Shown here: positions 47,652 to 58,171 of the stretch, one piece after another
Numbering within the stretch: position 1 is the stretch's first letter
How the letters are laid out: each line of letters begins with the position of its first letter
Source of the DNA: Timema cristinae
Taxonomy: Eukaryota > Arthropoda > Insecta > Phasmatodea > Timematidae
Length of the DNA: 64,000 nt
Reading direction: 5' to 3'
NCBI GenBank assembly: GCA_039000515.1
Contig: JBCFYV010000217.1
Span: 34,211 to 98,210, forward strand
Notes under the pieces: model-generated
Databases searched by the model: none
The model's input: only the letters and a program-made list of their open reading frames with translations
Told to the model about the DNA's origin: nothing
Position numbers and translations under genes: made by a program

Positions 47652-50600
47652 CTAAACTTGCTCTTCTTCGTCCTGTGGCCTGCTTGAAGTTCTCAGTTGA
47701 AGCTGATCTCGGTGAGCCTTGATCTCGTGTGCTTGTGGGTTTGAGTCTAGTAGGATCTGGTACATGTGTTGTCCACACTGCCTTTGGATGGTGTAAGGCC
47801 CTGTCCACTTGGGGCAAAATCCGGCGTGGACTCCTTCTGCTGCGTTGGACAAGGTGTGGTTCCTCATAAGGACGCTGGCTCCTATGGGCAGGGGGTCCTT
47901 TTCGGCTGCTGCCCGTCTCCCTAAGTACCGTTCCTGGTACTTCTCCTGGTGCAGTCTTGCTTCTGTGTGTTGGGACAGTAGTCTTTGTACCCGTAGTTGA
48001 CGTTGATCTGCCTCTTCTGGGATAGGTGTTTGCTCTGCCTCTGAATCCCAGTCTTCGGGCCGTCTGAGCAGTTGCCCGAAAAGAAGTTCGCTGGGGGCGA
48101 ACCCGGTGGCCTCGTTTCTTCTATTTCGGAGATGGAAGAGGATTTTTGGAATGGCTTTGTCCCACTGGCGATGATCCTTTCCTTGGAGACTCGTGCGAAT
48201 TCCCACCTTTAGTTCTTGATTTCTCCGTTCGACTGGATTCTCCCTTGGGTGGTACGCTGCGGTTGTCCACCTTTTGGTTTTCCAGGCTTGGCAGATTTTC
48301 TTCCACGCAGACGAGCGGAATTGCGGACCGTTGTCTGTAAGAAGTGCTGCGGGGTATCCCCATCTGGGGATGATTTCTTGTTCAAAGATTCGTTGGATTT
48401 GAGGGACGTTGGATTTCGAGAGGGGAAAGGCCTCCGTCCATCGAGAGAAAAGGTCGGTGATGACTAAGAGAAACCGCTTCCCTTTGGTTGATCTGGGGTA
48501 TAGTCCCATCAGGTCTAGTGCGACCTCTTTCCAGGGCGAAGTCGGCTTTCTGGCCTTCCATGGCGTCTTCGTCGTTCTCCCCGACGTCTTCATCGTGGTG
48601 CATGTATGGCAAGCTTGGACGTGCTTTCGGACGTCTCTGGTTACTCCTTTCCAGGAGTATTGTTTCCTAAGATTCTGAAGAGTATTCTTTTCTCCGGGGT
48701 GGCCCGCCTCTGCGTGGTCGTGGAAGTATTTCAGAATCTCTTCTCTCATTGCTGGAGGGGCTACAATCTTCATTGCTTGCTCTGGATAGTCTTTATACAA
48801 CAATGCGCCGTCTTGCCGAGTGAATCTGGCCGCATGGAGCCTTTCTTGTCTGGACCGTTGGTCTACGGGGATTTTTGCGATGTCTTCCAGACGTCTTATT
48901 TGTTTCTGGATGTAGGGGTCTGTGTGTTGGGCCTTGATTACCCTTTCGGGTAGGGTCGGGGTGGATGGTAAGTTGAGGAGGTGGAGTGGCTCGGGTGGGG
49001 GAAGAGGAGTTTCTGGGGGCATCATACGGTTCCACTCTCGTGTGTTATCTTCCGTGGACTCTTCTCCCGGGTTCCTTGATAGAGCGTCTGGTAGCTCGTT
49101 CTCCTTCCCTGGTCGGTGTTGGAGCGTGAAGCTGTACTCCTGTAGTAGCAGGGACCAACGGGTTAGCTTTGATCTACCGTCCTTCATATTGTTTAGCCAC
49201 GTCAGGCATTTTGCGTCCGTTCTTAATGTGAACGGTTTGTCTAAGTAGATCTGATACCTTTTGATTGCCCATATTATGGCGAGGCATTCTTGCTCATTGT
49301 TGTGGTATCGGCGTTCCGCGGGTGATAGCTTTGCGCTAGCATAGGAAATAATCTTTCGGTGTCCTTCTACTTCTTGATACAAGACCGCACCTAATCCTAT
49401 TCCACTGGCGTCGGTTTGAAGACAGAAGGGTATCTCTGGGTCAGGTCGGTGCAGGGCTTGGCTGTGTTTAAATGCTTCTTTTGTCTGTTCAAAGGCTTTT
49501 TGCTCTGGAGCGCCCCATTTCCATTTCTGAGTTGCTCCTGATCTGGTGGTGAGTAGGCTGGTGATATGGGCCATGTTCGGAATGAACTCTCGTAACCAGT
49601 TGCAGGTCCCGAGGAATTGCTGGAGCTGCCGCCGTGTTTTGGGGGTGGGATATTCTTGGATCACCTTGAGCTGTTCGGGGTTTGGGCTATTTCCTTCTGA
49701 GGAGATGATATGTCCCAAGTATTTGAGCGTGGTTTTTCCGAACTCGCACTTCTTCATGGCACCTGTGAGTCGGTACATTTCAAGCCGTTCCAAAACCCTT
49801 TTTAGATGCTCTAGATGCTCTTCATAAGAGTTTGAAAATACTATAATATCGTCCATCTAAGCAAAACAAAATTTTCCCTGGTATCCTGCTAAGACCTTCT
49901 GGCTCATCATTTTTTGGAATGTCCCCGGTGCCCCTTTTAACCCGAAGGACATGACCTTGAATTGATAGGTTTCGCCATTGGGCGTGCTGAACGCTGTGAG
50001 GTGTCTGCATTCAGGGTCTAATGGAATCTGCCAATACCCCGATTTAAGATCTAAGGTACTGAATATTTTGGCTGGACCTATTTCTTGAAGTAACTGAGGG
50101 ATATGAATTCGCGGGCAGTTTTCTTCTTCTGTGTTGGCATTGAGTAGTCGATAATCTACGCAGAATCTAGGAGTTTTTTCCTTTCTCTCAACGATGACTA
50201 TTGGTGCTTGGTACTGTGACGTGCTGGACTCTATGATATTGGTTCTGAGCATTTCCTCGACCTGGGTTTGGATTATTTGTTTCTTTTGGAGAGAGTATCT
50301 GTAGGTGGGTCCTCTGATGGGGCGGTCATTCTTCAGGCGGATCTGATGTTGTGTGCAATTCGTTTGATTTTGGGGATTGAAAAGATCGAAGGCCTTCTGA
50401 TGCTGCTTGATGACTTGGAAGAGGCGGGTTTGTAGTTCTGGGGGAAAGTCGTGTCGTACTTCCTCAGAGTTGAAGGGGTTGACCTTCCCTGGTTCCTTCG
50501 CTACCCAATACACTTGTTCTCTTTGCTCTTTTCCGAATATTACGCATGCGCGCTGGTAATCCACTATTGCCTCTTGCTCGGAGAGCCACGTATTACCCAG

Positions 50601-50927
50601 AAGAATTTCTTCGACGAGATCGTCTGCGACTAGACACGTTATGACCATTTTCTTGAGCCCTATTTCTATATGTAGCTGGCAGTGGCCTCGAATGTTTAGT
50701 TCCGTTCCTTCCTTGGCTAGGGACACCGAGGTGGGTGCCTTGACCATCCGTTCCCGTGTGTGAGAGTCGAGGGCTGAGGTCCTGACGAAGTTCTGTGATG
50801 CTCCGGAGTCTAGGACGGCTTGAAGCTCTCTTGAGGGCGTGCGAACTGGGATTCGGGGTAATTTGGCCGGTGGTCCACTGCTAAGTATGGCCTGTTGGGC
50901 CGGGGATGAGTTCGGCCTCGTTTTCAT
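47652..50927 (-). pseudogene. pol: Pol polyprotein (protease, RT, RNase H, integrase) with one in-frame TAG
   Basis: The first piece (50927-49857, 356 codons) has the aspartic protease motif LDSGAS (Asp40), the RT palm motif FSTLDLKSGYW (Asp293) and MSFGLKGAPGTFQ. It ends at TAG (49857-49859). The second piece (49856-47652, 734 codons) follows in the same frame and opens with MDDIIVFS, the RT active site, so the TAG sits at the residue before MDD, usually an aromatic. Then come RNase H acidic residues (Asp149, Glu190, Asp214, Asp257 of this piece) and the integrase zinc finger (His381, His386, Cys416, Cys419). The integrase catalytic triad is Asp448, Asp508 and Glu543, with NPVER. The first ATG overlaps the gag stop as ATGA, one base back from the gag frame, pointing to -1 frameshift or re-initiation. 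Apart from the TAG the gene looks intact. Confidence 0.93.
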
Positions 50928-51862
50928 CCCCTGGTTCCGTTTCCCGCGCTAGGTTGTGTGGTTTGTGCGTCGTGTGGTCTGTCCATGGTTCTTCTTGCGA
51001 GGAGTACGGGGCACTCTCGGTGGAAATGCTGGGCAGGACAGAAGTGACATTGAGGAGGGGGTCGGGTATTTCGGAGGGGAAGGGGCCTTGGTGGCTCGTG
51101 AGGGGAGGATGGGAGTATATCTCGTTGCACTGCCTGAGCTCGCTCTAGTAATTGGTCTATGGTAGTGGGTGGGACGGAGGTGATAAATGGCCGTATGGTG
51201 GGGTGGAGGAGCTCACTTATGAGGGGTAGAATTTGCTGGTCGGGAGCGGTGGGGAAGAATCGCTTGTACAGTCTCATCTTTCTGAGAAAGAAATGGTCGG
51301 TAGATTCTCTGGCTGTCTGGGCTTCCCCATATAGCTTCGCTTGGAGTTTGACTCTCAGTGGTGGAGAGTCGAATCGTTCTTGAAGCCTTTTTTGAAGTTC
51401 TTCCCAAGTGTTGGAATATCCCTCATAGTATTTCCACCACTGCGCGGCGTCTTGATTCAATCTTTCTTTCACTAGCGTTGTCCATAGCTCCTTGGGTGTG
51501 TTGCTGTCCTGGAGGATTGCTTCGCACTTCCTCAGAAATGCTGCCGGGTCTTCATGGTCCAGGCCTGAGAATCCGGGGAAAATAGGCTGGAAGGTGGGCT
51601 GCGTGGGATTGGTGGCTAGTATGGTGAGGGATTGGCTTGCCTTTCGGCGGAGTTCTTCAAGTTCGTCGTGCTCAGCGGCCGTCTTTTCATTGCAGGGTTG
51701 GCAGATGAATTGAAGCCCAGTGGTATCTCTGTCTTTTTCTTCCCAGTTTAAGCAGAGGAAATGATACCATTCCTCGCACTTATCACAGTAGATTGTTCTT
51801 TCTCCCTTCCCGGGGCAGGCGGGGAAAACCGCACTGATGTCGGGTACGTCTTGGCATTTTTT
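50924..51862 (-). CDS. gag: Gag with PHD-like finger and zinc knuckle
   Basis: The minus-strand frame is open for about 312 codons from 51862, just after an in-frame stop, to the TGA at 50924-50926. Near the start there is a PHD-like zinc finger: C-x9-C-x2-C-x4-H-x2-C-x16-C-x2-C, including YCDKCEEWYHFLC. Seven of eight PHD ligands are present; the first Cys is replaced by Phe. A retrotransposon Gag core follows (FSGLDHEDPAAFLRKCE, WWKYYEGYSNTWEELQKRL). A variant knuckle CHFCPAQHFHREC near the end would bind RNA. No in-frame ATG precedes the core, and two A-runs (8 and 18 nt) lie just upstream, so the true start is unresolved: it could be spliced, at a non-AUG codon, or lost through an indel. 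Packaging of element RNA into particles is the family role. Confidence 0.82.
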   Translation of the reverse strand, partial: KKCQDVPDISAVFPACPGKGERTIYCDKCEEWYHFLCLNWEEKDRDTTGLQFICQPCNEKTAAEHDELEELRRKASQSLTILATNPTQPTFQPIFPGFSGLDHEDPAAFLRKCEAILQDSNTPKELWTTLVKERLNQDAAQWWKYYEGYSNTWEELQKRLQERFDSPPLRVKLQAKLYGEAQTARESTDHFFLRKMRLYKRFFPTAPDQQILPLISELLHPTIRPFITSVPPTTIDQLLERAQAVQRDILPSSPHEPPRPLPLRNTRPPPQCHFCPAQHFHRECPVLLARRTMDRPHDAQTTQPSAGNGTRG

Positions 51863-51992
51863 TTAATGTTTTTTTTTTTTTTTTTTAGGGCGCCACCGAG
51901 TTTATCCGAACTCGGAAAAGTGGTGAGTCCTTAGGTTTTGGGTTCTCTGCTGGCTTCAGCCGGTCACTCTTCTCTTTTGTTCAGGAGAAGTC

Positions 51993-52010
51993 GCCCCACG
52001 TTGGGCGCCA
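51993..52010 (-). promoter_or_regulatory. Primer binding site, tRNA-Lys(1,2) type
   Basis: TGGCGCCCAACGTGGGGC on the minus strand, 3 nt after the 5' LTR. All 18 bases match the site used by retroelements primed with tRNA-Lys1,2. Confidence 0.9.
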
Positions 52011-52013
52011 TCT

Positions 52014-52974
52014 TGTCGTTCCTCGACTGGTTTTTCATGCTTCGGGGAGCTGGACGGGGCGTCTTCTAAACCTAGGTCGCGAAGTTTCAGCTGCACCTTT
52101 TTATTGGTTAGGTATTTTATATGAGTTCTTCTGGGGTCTGAGAGGGGCAGGGGGTGATAATTGACTAGATTGTAAGGAGGAGGAAGAGAGAGGGGTCGTA
52201 ATCGGTAGGTGGATTGCATGGGAACAGGTTTCGGAGGAACTGGGGGGGATGCCGCAGATGGATATGGAAAAGGTGTCTGTGTGAGGAGGGCCTTGAAAAT
52301 ACGGTATTGCTCTCCCTTGCTGCGACGATACGGCAATGGTGTCGGAGGGGGGGGGTCATGAGTAGTGGCGGCCCGAATGCTTCTGAGCGCTTAAAAAATT
52401 GTAAGAAAAAAGGAGGTGGGGATGGGTGAAGGATAAGTGGCAGCCCGAATGGTTCTGAGCGCAAAAACAATTATAAAAAAAAGGGGGGGGGGACGGGTGA
52501 AGGATAATGGCAGCCTGAATGGTTCTGAGCGCAGAGGAGTGTTTGTGTTAAAGAAATGAAACTAAATCATTAGGTAGGAGACAGGTGCTGTTTATTATTT
52601 ATTTTTTTCTTATGTCCGTACATTTGCAATCTCTATCATCGAGAGGAGGGTGGGCCCAACCCTCCTCCTCGGTCTTATTCTCTAACTTATTCTATCATGT
52701 CTATTATAACCTTCTTATTCTTAATCTAAGACTAAAACTACTGCATCATATTACATGTTTTTATCTTTGAATAGGGTTTTTTCCCTTTTATTGTTTATGG
52801 TCTTTAGCTTGACCGAGCCCTTCGTCCTGGCACGATCTCTTAGAGTGTTTGGAACTTAGTGGACGGGCCTTGGGGAGGACGGTGGCCCGTTTAGCAGACC
52901 GCGCGGGGGAGGGCTCGAGGAAGAAGAGGTTAAGGGCGACGTGGTCTCGGAATGGTCACTAGAGTCGCACAACA
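52014..52974 (-). repeat. 5' LTR
   Basis: Matches the 3' LTR apart from about a dozen differences: four clustered near the primer-site end (CTCGACTGGTTTTTC against CTGGACTGTCCTTTC), one G-run length change, and scattered single substitutions. The G-run change splits the proline-rich LTR ORF into two overlapping frames (126 and 101 codons), which shows that the frame is not conserved. Confidence 0.95.
52115..52121 (-). promoter_or_regulatory. LTR TATA box
   Basis: TATAAAA on the minus strand of the 5' LTR (same in the 3' LTR at 46687-46693). A start about 30 nt downstream gives a U3 of roughly 850 bp and a short R-U5. Confidence 0.5.
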
Positions 52975-53390
52975 AGTTGAAACAGGGTGAAATGAATCGT
53001 TGTGGAGATGAAACAGGATGAAATGAATCATGGTGGAGATGTAACAGGGAGGAATTGAATCATGGTGGAGATGAAACAGGGTGAAATGAATCATGGTGGA
53101 GATGAAACAGGATGAAATGAATCATGGTGGAGATGTAACAGGGAGGAATTGAATCATGGTGGAGATGAAACAGGGTGAAATGAATAATGTTGGAGATGGA
53201 ATAGGGGTGAAATGAATCATGGTTGAGATGGAACATGGGGAAATGAATCATGGTTGAGTTGAAACAGGGTGAAATAAATCATGGTGGAGATGAAACAGGG
53301 TGAAATGAATCATGGTGGAGATGGAACAGAGGTGAAATGAATCATGGTTGAGTTGAAACAGGTTGAAATGAATTATGGTGGAGATGAAAC
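52975..53390. repeat. 31-bp minisatellite, right segment, about 13 copies
   Basis: Continuation of the array at 45265-46585 after the LTR element. It contains a duplicated pair of units (AAACAGGATGAAATGAATC then GTAACAGGGAGGAATTGAAT) about 93 bp apart, also present as a similar pair at 46370-46430, so block duplication predates or accompanies the insertion. Confidence 0.95.
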
Positions 53391-54639
53391 ATATAGTTTA
53401 AACATTTATTTAAATTTTTCCCCGAAGTTTGTTGAATTGGAAGCGATCGTGTATTTAATACTATCGCTTGTTTTCTACTTATTTTATCCACGAAAGAATC
53501 TCAATACATTTATATGAAGTTGTGTTTGTTAGTAAAGTGCACAACAATCGTATTTTCTTGAGAGAATGTTTGAAATAATGTGGAACTTAACCTCTTCCCA
53601 GCTGTTATGTTTAGTCTCTATTGTCTTTCAACGTCTATATTGTTATTGAACTCAAACTTTAATGGAAAACTAGACCTCGCTGCTATATTTCTAAGAATAT
53701 TCTTTTAGAAACGCGTGAGAAATCACTAAAACCGCATTTGATATATTTAGTTACTATGTTTACTGTCGATCCTGAGATTCATATTATGTTCTTATATAAG
53801 TTCAGGTGAGTATATGTCAACAATTATTGGTGTTTTGTATCCGTTTGCACGTGGTGTCATCTCAATTATTGCTCTCAAGCTATGGAGATCTATTACACTA
53901 AACTGTATAGTGTGATGTTCATTCTTGAACATGTTTTCTATAATAATCAATTGATATGTTTAATCATTCTCGAACTATCTCATATTAACTTTAAAATATT
54001 TTGGCACGCCTATTGTTGGAAGTCAACGTTCACCTTCAACTCATTTGGCAAACATTCTCAATTTTTACTTTCTCTCAGCCCCTTGGAGAAAGAAAAATTG
54101 TGATCGTGAGAAAAAACCTATACGTAGCTACAGAACTTTGCAAGGACTTTCTCTATGCATTATTTAAAATGGAGATACTCACTCAAAATTCGTTACATAT
54201 GTGAACCGAAATAATATACACTAGTAAACCTGAGCAAAAATTGCGTTATACTTATGTAAAACATTTTTGATTTCCAGTTTTAAATTCTATAATTTATTTT
54301 TAAAGAATTAAAGTACTCGTTTGTTTATTTCAACAAATATAAAAGATCGATATCAAGTCCACAAGTTTTAACATTTCGTATTAAAATTTGGACTCCCAAT
54401 TCAAGTTTTCGACATTTTTACTAGGGGTTGTCTTATGGTTATCACATTGCTAATAAATTATTTATGTATACATTTTGACCAATAAAATAGGGAAATATTC
54501 TCTATTGAGCCTAAAATGATAGAAATAGATCATTGCTTTACAAACATTTCCCTAAGAGGTTAAAGGAAAAAGAACATAAACTTTTAAGAGACTTACTTAT
54601 TTACTTACTCTATAGCACTAGAGAATTATTACGTTAAAA
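53391..54639. other. AT-rich intergenic DNA, nothing recognised
   Basis: ORFs of 67-73 codons overlap near 53880-54200 but have no domains. Confidence 0.35.
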
Positions 54640-55050
54640 CTGTACAACTAAAGCTCACAAAATTGTATTAATATATTTGTTAATATCTCAGAAATTGTTT
54701 GTTTTATAAGAATATATTTCATATAAAAGTTTTTTATTTTTAATAGTACTACAATTTTTCAATGATAAGTTATTTGTATCTCAAATAATTGTGAAGATAC
54801 GGAAATTTCCGTTTCTGTAAGGCATCCTAAAAGTAATTTTCATGATATAATGAAAATAGCCATTTTATTTAGAATCTTAATCAAAGCTTAGATACGAATT
54901 TTAATCAAAATCATTAAAGGAGATACTGAAAATTCGATTTTATCTCTTTTCGCCCTTTATTAAACTATTCCTAATTTTAGAGTTGAATAGACAAACAGAC
55001 GTAGAAATTTATCAAAATCTCAAGTTCAATTTTTTTTCACGATCATAATA
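54640..55050 (-). repeat. Dispersed repeat family R1, copy 3
   Basis: The reverse complement aligns with 2955-3385 over most of its length, with many scattered differences. No ends or target duplications can be defined. Confidence 0.6.
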
Positions 55051-55099
55051 TTTTCTATAACTGTAATGTAACAAGAAAGTAAATAATAATATAAATAAT

Positions 55100-55320
55100 A
55101 CTAAGCACCGTGTCTTATTACCCGTTTTGGGTTATACGCTTAAGTATATTAATTACTCTAATGGGTTTGGAATGGGGAAGGTTGAATATAGAGGAATTGA
55201 ACTCACATTTGCGTGGATGGAGAGTGGAAAACAATCGAGGAAAACCATCCCCAGTTCACATGACCAAGATTCTAACCTCAATATTCCCATCCAGGGCAGT
55301 CTAGCTCAACACTAAACCAG
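55100..55320 (-). repeat. SINE family B copy
   Basis: The plus strand shows the inverted tail (AAGCACCGTGTCTTATTACC, then GGGTTATACGCTTAAGTA) and the body GGAATGGGGAAGGTTGAATA with CACATTTGCGTGGATGG, as in the 1605 copy. The AATAATACTAAG preceding it fits a short (AAT)n end. Two overlapping ~63-codon ORFs are artefacts. Confidence 0.7.
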
Positions 55321-55519
55321 TGCATTATTGCTCGAAATTTTGACCTAAACAGAAAAAGTTGTTTCCAAGATGTCATTTGTTTGTGTGTGGTTCTATATAT
55401 ACCAGGGATGAGCAAACTTACAGGAGGGACAAATAAAATTGTGTGCTCAAGATATGTATTCGTTAATTTTTCTTCAAATTTAATTTAAAAACAATTCCAA
55501 GCACACATAATATAATAAC

Positions 55520-56247
55520 AAGGTTCAGTTTAAATACATTGATAGTACCAGAGTGGCTTGGTCTGTTCTAGTTCAATCAGAAGAGGTGTATGATGGCTTG
55601 TGTGATGAGTGAGAAGGAGACAGATGCTCTTCACTCTTCACAAGGTTCAGTTTAAATACATTGATAGTACCAGAGTGGCTTGGTCTGTTCTAGTTCAATC
55701 AGAAGAGGTGTATGATGGCTTGTGTGATGAGTTAGAAGGAGACAGATGCTCTTCACTCTTCACAAGGTTCAGTTTAAATACATTGATAGTAACAGAGTGG
55801 CTTGGTCTGTTCTAGTTCGTTCAGAAGAGGTGTATGATGGCTTGTGGGATGAGTGAGAAGACAGATTCTCTTCACAAGGTTCAGTTTAAATACATTATTA
55901 GTAACAGAGTGGCTTGGTCTGTTCTAGTTCAATCAGAAGAGGTGTATGATGGCTTGTGTGATGAGTTAGAAGACAGATTCTCTTCACTCTTCACAAGGTT
56001 CAGTTTAAATACATTGAAAGTAACAGAGTGGCTTGGTCTGTTCTAGTTCATTCAGAAGAGGTGTATGATGGCTTGTGGGATGAGGGAGAAGACAGATTCT
56101 CTTCACTCTTCACAAGGTTCAATTTAAATACATTGATAGTAACAGAGTGGCTTGGTCTGTTCTAGTTCAATCAGAAGAGGTGTATGATGGCTTGTGGGAT
56201 GAGTTAGAAGGAGACAGATGCTCTTCACTCTTCACAAGGTTCAGTTT
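55520..56247. repeat. ~122-bp minisatellite, 6 copies
   Basis: AAGGTTCAGTTTAAATACAT recurs at 55520, 55642, 55764, 55876, 55994, 56114 and, as the terminal partial, 56236. Spacing is 122 bp, with shortened units of 112, 118 and 120 bp missing 'GGAGACAGATGCTCTT'-type segments. Apparent ORFs here repeat because of the array. Confidence 0.92.
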
Positions 56248-56904
56248 TAAAACCATTATTGTTCTAATTAATATATTGCCATGAACATGACCTTGAAGGT
56301 ACCTTATACGAGCGAAAATATTCAATATTGATCAGATTATCTCCGAAACCATTAGAGATAATAAAAAAACTTATTCTTGTGAGGTTTGGTATTAATATAA
56401 AAACATTTGTTTGGAATGTATTTGTATAAAATCAATATTTTTTGAGCTATAACAATTAAAAAATGGATGGTCCCAGAAATGGAAATCTGATTTATATGCT
56501 CTTTGATGAACAGAGATATTAGTTTTTTAAATTTTTCCGTAACCATGTATATTATTTCATTGATGCCCTTGGTAGAGTTGATTCTATAGTTACAATTATG
56601 TTTCTGCAACAATATCTCTTATTTGGTTTTACAGATCTTATGAGAGTGAAGTAAGATCTTAATGTTTAGGTAAAGAAGCGAGAGTGTCTGTGCAGTGAAC
56701 AGTGCAATTAATTTGGAGAACATTCTTCACTGAGTCATATTAATTTATTCACTTCTTTGAAAACCACTCTGGTATCCCTTTTGACTTACTTTAAAGATGT
56801 ACTTGTGTGGTTGTGAGTTGTGGGCGAGCTAAATGCCCCCACTTTAATAAACAAGTAGAGGTTCCCCTCATACTAGCAATGGAGGGTGGAGTATATAACA
56901 CAAA
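56248..56904. other. AT-rich intergenic DNA, nothing recognised
   Basis: No supported gene. Confidence 0.35.
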
Positions 56905-57068
56905 CAAAGGCGAAGGCAGAATTTTTTCTGGGATGTGGGGGGCAAATTTACGTTCAACCCATAATGCAGTACTAAAAAAAGCAAAATTTTAACGTTATCT
57001 TTGATTTAATTTCTAGAAATTTAGGGGGGGAAAGTGCTCTCCCCTGCTCCACCCTGGGTACACCCATG
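56905..57068. mobile_element. Short hAT-like non-autonomous element
   Basis: The left end CAAAGGCGAAGGCAGAATTT and the reverse-complemented right end CATGGGTGTACCCAGGGTGG form a weak inverted repeat of hAT style. Flanking octamers agree at only 5 of 8 bases, so the boundaries are tentative. Confidence 0.4.
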
Positions 57069-57785
57069 AACTAAGACTAGTTTTCTCGAATTCAAAATTA
57101 CAAATCACTCTATAAAAAAATCTGGTATTTGCTGAAAACCTTTTTAACACTTCGTTCTCAAATTTCTCATTTGTTTCAAATGCCATTGTTCTGTGCACAA
57201 TCAGCAGTCTTTGCCCAATGAACACTCCCCTGTGATCGTCGACCCTACTCTCCCCAAGGTCCTGCACGGCCCTCTAGGGTACAAGTGGTGCTCAGTTGAG
57301 CAGGAGAGATCATCACATCCTTTCTATGATCTGGTACAAGAATTCAGCCTCTTTTACAAGGTCTACTATGTTCAGCTTGTTAGCTGTTCTTTTCTGAGTC
57401 TCTTCTCTTTTCACATGGTACACAATAGTTCAGCCTCGGAGTAGAAATCTTGCAGCTTATAAAAAATTGAGAAATACTTGTCTTTAATGCTGAAATCTTG
57501 AATGGTCATCTCAAACATGATAAGAGAGTGTAGAGCCAAAAGTTAAAAGATGGGTGAATGTTCTTCTGAGAAACGTCGCTCCAACGAAGATATTAAAGTA
57601 AGGTATTACTAAATATCTCTTCCAGTATTTTAAAGGGCTGGAAGCTGTTGCTGTCTGTGTAATGTGTTGCCATATTTAAGGAATTCAATAATCGAGGGAA
57701 TCCAAAACCATTTGTATCTATAATTAACTTTCCCCAAGTATAGTTTATTTATCAATTTACTTAATTATTTTTATTTATTTACGTG
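57069..57785. other. Possible decayed transposase remnant
   Basis: An 84-codon minus-strand ORF (57267-57013) includes FETNEKFENEVLKRFSANTR and extends, in a broken frame, towards 57440. Its position downstream of a hAT-like end at 57786-57836 suggests a transposon remnant, but I cannot match it to a family. Confidence 0.25.
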
Positions 57786-57836
57786 GTTTGGGGGGCAGCT
57801 GCCCCTCACTCTACCTCTGGCTACACCCATGGTTTC
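57786..57836 (-). mobile_element. hAT-like terminal fragment
   Basis: On the minus strand it reads CATGGGTGTAGCCAGAGGTA followed by a GC-rich GGGGCAGCTGCCCCCC palindrome, typical of hAT 5' ends. The partner end was not located. Confidence 0.4.
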
Positions 57837-58171
57837 TCTCGTCTTAGCAATGGAAAGTGAGAGATCGGACATTCATCATGATGTGTCAATCAAGCCCTGT
57901 CCTTGTCCTGTGTGTGTGTGTGTGTGGGAGAGAGTTATACCTTCCTCCAGGGTTGGATCATAGATTAGCAACATCTCCCACACGTTATTTGTTATTTGTT
58001 ATGGTTGCCAGCGCCCCCAACACGATAAAAGTCAACATTTACTCCGGCAGGTGTGCGGATGAGTCTTCAGGTGGGAGAGTGCTTATTTCGTGATTAGCAA
58101 ATTAAATATTTCTAAATATGTTTCGAGAGGTTGGATTGATAATAGTTTAAATAATATAGAGGAAGGAAAAA
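57837..58171. other. Short spacer with a (TG)n run before the terminal array
   Basis: A (TG)n run lies at about 57909-57926. No gene is supported. Confidence 0.4.

Larger units (their letters stand above)
46586..52974 (-). mobile_element. Ty3/Gypsy-type LTR retrotransposon inserted in the 31-bp array
   Basis: The element lies on the minus strand: 5' LTR 52014-52974, primer site, gag, protease-RT-RNase H-integrase, polypurine tract, 3' LTR 46586-47547. The domain order with integrase after RNase H places it in Ty3/Gypsy. AGTT flanks both ends (46582-46585 and 52975-52978) as a 4-bp target duplication, and the joined flanks match a normal array unit (GGTTGAGTTGAAACAGGGTG also occurs intact at about 53240). 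No env-like ORF follows pol. LTRs differ at roughly a dozen sites by eye, so the insertion is fairly recent. The pol stop and unclear gag start mean it is probably non-autonomous now. Confidence 0.95.

Noticed and set aside
47809..51713. Plus-strand ORFs of 60-115 codons across the retrotransposon
   Set aside because: They are antisense shadows of gag and pol; none has a domain of its own.
57193..57444. 83-codon plus-strand gene
   Set aside because: It overlaps an equally long minus-strand ORF in a hAT-flanked segment and has no recognisable domain.
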